Below are positions 61,493-64,000 of a DNA stretch of 64,000 bases, piece by piece. The position numbers were made by a program, and so were the translations under genes. The notes under the pieces are model-generated. The model worked only from the letters and a program-made list of their open reading frames with translations. It did not search any database and was not told where the DNA came from. The number at the start of each line of letters is the position of its first letter. Within the stretch, counting starts at the first letter, position 1. The stretch lies in NCBI GenBank assembly GCA_017529925.1, contig JAFXMZ010000039.1:1-64000 (forward strand), read 5' to 3'. This stretch comes from Clostridiales bacterium (lineage in GTDB: Bacteria; Bacillota; Clostridia; Saccharofermentanales; Saccharofermentanaceae).

Positions 61493-63667
61493 CTACGAAT
61501 AGTTTTCCTGAACATATACCTTCAGTCTGGAATACAGCACATCCGCTATCTGTTCTGCAGTCTTATCCTGGGTGTAGTAAGTTTCGATCTCCTCGGTAAT
61601 GATCTGATAAACAGACCAGTCATAAACCTGAATATAGTCTATCGAATCAATCGCATTACGGAATGAATCTATTGTTTCCTCTGAGATGGGCTCACGCATA
61701 GACAAGAGCATTCTAAATTCAGGATCTTCCTCAGGAACAGAAGACGGATCCATAGCGTATTTGAAGAACAACTCATTGACTGGTCTCATCACGCTGGAAT
61801 ATCCGTTTGCTATCATCTGCTTTTGTACCGTATCGCCCAGCATATATGTCATGAGATCTACGCATCCCTCGGGATACATCGTTCCTGATGATACCGCCAT
61901 ATTCCCGAGTGGCTGTATCATGTGTGCCGCTCCGCCTACAGACGGAAATCCCAGATAAATAAGGTTGTCACCCGCCTGCTTCGTACAATCATCAAACCAT
62001 GTCAGTCCGGTAACGATAGTCCATGTCATCAGGTATTCATCTGATCTCAGATGATCAAATCCCTCTTCCCCGAGCATTTCGAAATCAGCAGATCCCGGTA
62101 TCCCGACTTCAACGCTCCTTGACACTATGTCCTCCAACTGATCTTGAGTTAAAAGGAATTCTCCATTGCTTCCTATCATGTTGGCAAAGGGATGCCCAAT
62201 GATAAACGCGACTGTCTCACGTGCATAATTAGCCGCACTTACTCTTCCTTCGGGATTATCCAGATCAAACATATCCTCATATGACATATTGGTATAGGAA
62301 GACATTACGCTCTCTTTTCCCCAATATCCATTAAACATGAAAGAGACTATCAAGTGATAACAGTGCCCATCCTTACATAGCGTTTTCCATATTGATGGTT
62401 CTATATCATCTGTACTGAATCTTCCATTGCCTTCAAGGTAAGGAATAAGATCAAGAACCAGCCCGTTTCTTCCGAAATAATCATAATCAAAAGCATTCCC
62501 GTAGAAGATATCGGGGGCATTGCCATTATTGAATTCAGCTATCATCCTGAGGTTTCTTTCCTGTTCTGTCTCAGTATCGACTGAATCATTTTTGAATTCA
62601 TTGATAACTGCCCTGTACTCATCCTGTGAAGAATTGAATTCATACACAGCACAATTCAACGGATAATCAGTCGAGATATCGAATCCACCGATCGTTATTA
62701 TCTTTCTGTCAGAATAATCAATGTTGCTGTCGTATTCATATATCTGGATGCATGCAGTGCCATTCATAGTAAATGCTTCAACAAATCTGTCATCATCGAA
62801 AACATAATACAGCCTGTATCCCATCATCGGATTGCCGCCGGGACGGACATTCGTATTCTTCCACTCGGCAAGAGTCATCATTTCTCCTGAAACAGGATCC
62901 AGTTTGAAAAGGCCGCTTCCGTCAGCAACATATTCTCCGAAGCAATTCTGGATCATGAGCCCGAGATCCGTACTGGAATTAACTCTCTTTGCACTTCCAT
63001 CAGAGAAATCGATCTCCCAGTATGCATATTCAAATCCGGGATTTGTAACCAGATATACAGAATCCCCTCTTTCAAAGACAATATCGCTGTACTTTGAAAA
63101 CATGAACTCTTTATTATCAATTCTGGCAATCTCCTTACCCGAGGAATCATACTGTACAACTTTTCCCTGATAGCCCACGACGTAACCGTCTCCGTATGAA
63201 GAAGCGGCAATAGGATTTCTTTCCGATTCTACTGTCTGTACTACACTTCCGTCAGAAAGCGAGAGGAAATCTGTCTTCATATTTGCTATACAGGCGACAT
63301 TTTCTCCGGCTAACACGTAAAAATCCGCCTGAACTCCCAGATCAAACGAATTCAGCATCTTTCCTTCCTGCGAGATAGAATAGAGCTTATTTGAAACAAC
63401 AGAACCGTTTGTCATATCGACTGTTTTGATAACAGCATAGTAATCCTTGGAATCAAACATGACAGAATCAATGAAGACCATATCATTCTTCCCCATATCC
63501 TCGGGAGTAATATCGCAGATCATCTCCCTATAACCCGTTCTTCCCGGGACATGCTCCATCGGCTGCAATGGCGCAGGTTCCGTTCCTTCTGTTTCTTTAC
63601 TGCATGACATTAAACACATTGCCAAAAGAGCGGTCAAAAAGAGCAATAATACAGAACGGTGTTTCAT
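61493..63667 (-). CDS. Large solute-binding lipoprotein with N-terminal propeller-like domain (copy 3, divergent)
   Basis: A 724-residue lipoprotein (lipobox C-L-M-S-C). The N-terminal ~320 residues are propeller-like (G-Y-V-V-G-Y-Q-G-K-V-V-Q-Y-D-S-S-G-K-E). The C-terminal part is a solute-binding domain (I-A-E-F-N-N-G-N-A-P-D-I-F-Y-G-N, then G-S-A-D-F). It shares layout, but little identity, with the copies at 44198 and 46738. No permease is adjacent; its neighbours are the TIR protein and a GHKL kinase, so a sensory role is possible. GGGAGG precedes ATG 63667. Its codon use looks more A/T-rich than its neighbours. Confidence 0.82.
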   Translation of the reverse strand: MKHRSVLLLFLTALLAMCLMSCSKETEGTEPAPLQPMEHVPGRTGYREMICDITPEDMGKNDMVFIDSVMFDSKDYYAVIKTVDMTNGSVVSNKLYSISQEGKMLNSFDLGVQADFYVLAGENVACIANMKTDFLSLSDGSVVQTVESERNPIAASSYGDGYVVGYQGKVVQYDSSGKEIARIDNKEFMFSKYSDIVFERGDSVYLVTNPGFEYAYWEIDFSDGSAKRVNSSTDLGLMIQNCFGEYVADGSGLFKLDPVSGEMMTLAEWKNTNVRPGGNPMMGYRLYYVFDDDRFVEAFTMNGTACIQIYEYDSNIDYSDRKIITIGGFDISTDYPLNCAVYEFNSSQDEYRAVINEFKNDSVDTETEQERNLRMIAEFNNGNAPDIFYGNAFDYDYFGRNGLVLDLIPYLEGNGRFSTDDIEPSIWKTLCKDGHCYHLIVSFMFNGYWGKESVMSSYTNMSYEDMFDLDNPEGRVSAANYARETVAFIIGHPFANMIGSNGEFLLTQDQLEDIVSRSVEVGIPGSADFEMLGEEGFDHLRSDEYLMTWTIVTGLTWFDDCTKQAGDNLIYLGFPSVGGAAHMIQPLGNMAVSSGTMYPEGCVDLMTYMLGDTVQKQMIANGYSSVMRPVNELFFKYAMDPSSVPEEDPEFRMLLSMREPISEETIDSFRNAIDSIDYIQVYDWSVYQIITEEIETYYTQDKTAEQIADVLYSRLKVYVQENYS

Positions 63668-63685
63668 GTTGATTCCTCCCAGTTA

Positions 63686-63694
63686 ATTATACCA
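63686..63694 (-). promoter_or_regulatory. Extended -10 promoter of the copy-3 lipoprotein
   Basis: TGGTATAAT on the minus strand is a perfect extended -10 (TG-N-TATAAT), 19 bases before the ATG at 63667. The hexamer at the -35 position (TCATCT) is poor, which fits a promoter helped by an activator bound upstream. Confidence 0.6.
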
Positions 63695-63741
63695 TGATGA
63701 TATTTTCGAGATGAAAGTCAGTCAATCAAATCAGCCCATCT

Positions 63742-63778
63742 CAGGGACAGAGTAAAATAACCAGGGATAGAGTAAAAT
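63742..63778. repeat. Tandem direct repeat, possible LytTR-regulator site
   Basis: A 17-base element occurs twice (63742-63758 and 63762-63778) with one mismatch and a 20-base period, that is two helix turns. It lies about 63-99 bases upstream of the predicted start of the lipoprotein transcript and just after the GHKL kinase gene. LytTR regulators, the usual partners of GHKL kinases, bind direct repeats about two turns apart; this identification is inference. Confidence 0.55.
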
Positions 63779-63779
63779 C

Positions 63780-64000
63780 TCAGCGGAGCGGGATCGTTAT
63801 AGAGATTTGAAAGAGATGATCCCTAATATCAATAAAACACTCTCCATTATTGTCATTTACTGCCTTTTTTATGTTGGCAATCCCGTATCCATGCTGATCG
63901 GCATCTTTCTTTGTTGTAAATAAACTGTCTTTTCTGTTTTTGTTCTCAGCGACCGAATTGCACGAGTATATTCTCAATACATCATCATCTCTTACGATCT
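63780..64000 (-). CDS. C-terminal part of a GHKL-domain sensor histidine kinase (partial)
   Basis: The open frame enters from the right edge and gives 73 residues. K-D-A-D-Q-H-G-Y-G-I-A-N-I-K-K-A-V is the G-box region of the ATP-binding domain of AgrC/ComD-like GHKL kinases, followed by the closing strands I-S-I-T-I-P-L-R. The rest of the protein (membrane sensor and dimerisation part) and any LytTR response regulator lie outside the window. A TTG at 63977 is in frame but internal. Confidence 0.8.
   Translation of the reverse strand, partial: IVRDDDVLRIYSCNSVAENKNRKDSLFTTKKDADQHGYGIANIKKAVNDNNGECFIDIRDHLFQISITIPLR

Overview
The window looks like a chromosomal segment of a Gram-positive Clostridia-type Firmicute of moderate G+C. 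The evidence is the rpmH-rnpA-yidD-yidC-jag-mnmE-mnmG-rsmG block, HPr kinase, the rapZ-whiA pair, ATPase-less CUT1 sugar transporters, many lipoproteins with Thr/Pro/Glu-rich linkers, GGAGG ribosome binding sites and near-consensus SigA promoters. A carbohydrate-using anaerobe of the Lachnospiraceae/Oscillospiraceae/Saccharofermentans kind is my best guess; the species is not determinable by eye. Almost every gene from 1 to 50.4 kb lies on the minus strand. No rRNA, tRNA, CRISPR array, phage or insertion sequence was recognised.

0-14 kb: a DD-carboxypeptidase follows gyrA. A divergent ECF sigma factor has a matching ECF promoter and a tiny partner protein. Then comes the classical origin-proximal translation, tRNA-modification and membrane-insertion cluster, driven by a textbook rpmH promoter, but dnaA is not next to it. 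Two membrane or zinc-ribbon genes follow.

14-29.4 kb: one long minus-strand run of closely spaced or overlapping genes (hprK-murB-rapZ-whiA, a PQQ-propeller protein, two unknowns, a uridine-kinase-like protein, metA-nnrD-alr, split transketolase, and a YidC-alkaline-phosphatase-superfamily fusion). It starts at a SigA promoter with a palindrome between -35 and -10. A diguanylate cyclase remnant lies just before that promoter.

29.7-37.7 kb: a cello-oligosaccharide module, with a binding lipoprotein, two permeases (one with a huge external loop) and cellobiose phosphorylase.

37.7-49.2 kb: an unusual run with two ~800-residue solute-binding lipoproteins carrying large N-terminal domains, two CUT1 permeases, an HlyD-like adaptor and a protein shaped like the periplasmic core of MacB, followed by a separate Pro/Thr-repeat lipoprotein. 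No ATPase is present. This is one of the two best candidates for an undescribed system.

49.3-58.3 kb: a lone CbiG-like protein, a D-2-hydroxyacid dehydrogenase, two CobW/COG0523 metal GTPases (one His-rich, one fused to an OB-like domain), a dihydrouridine synthase, a membrane protein, a possible small RNA, a lipoprotein and a DHH phosphoesterase.

58.3-64 kb: a TIR-transmembrane-beta-propeller protein, a third propeller-type solute-binding lipoprotein, and the C-terminus of a GHKL sensor kinase. A direct repeat of LytTR-site type lies between the kinase and the lipoprotein. The TIR protein has the topology of a receptor, and this is the second candidate system.
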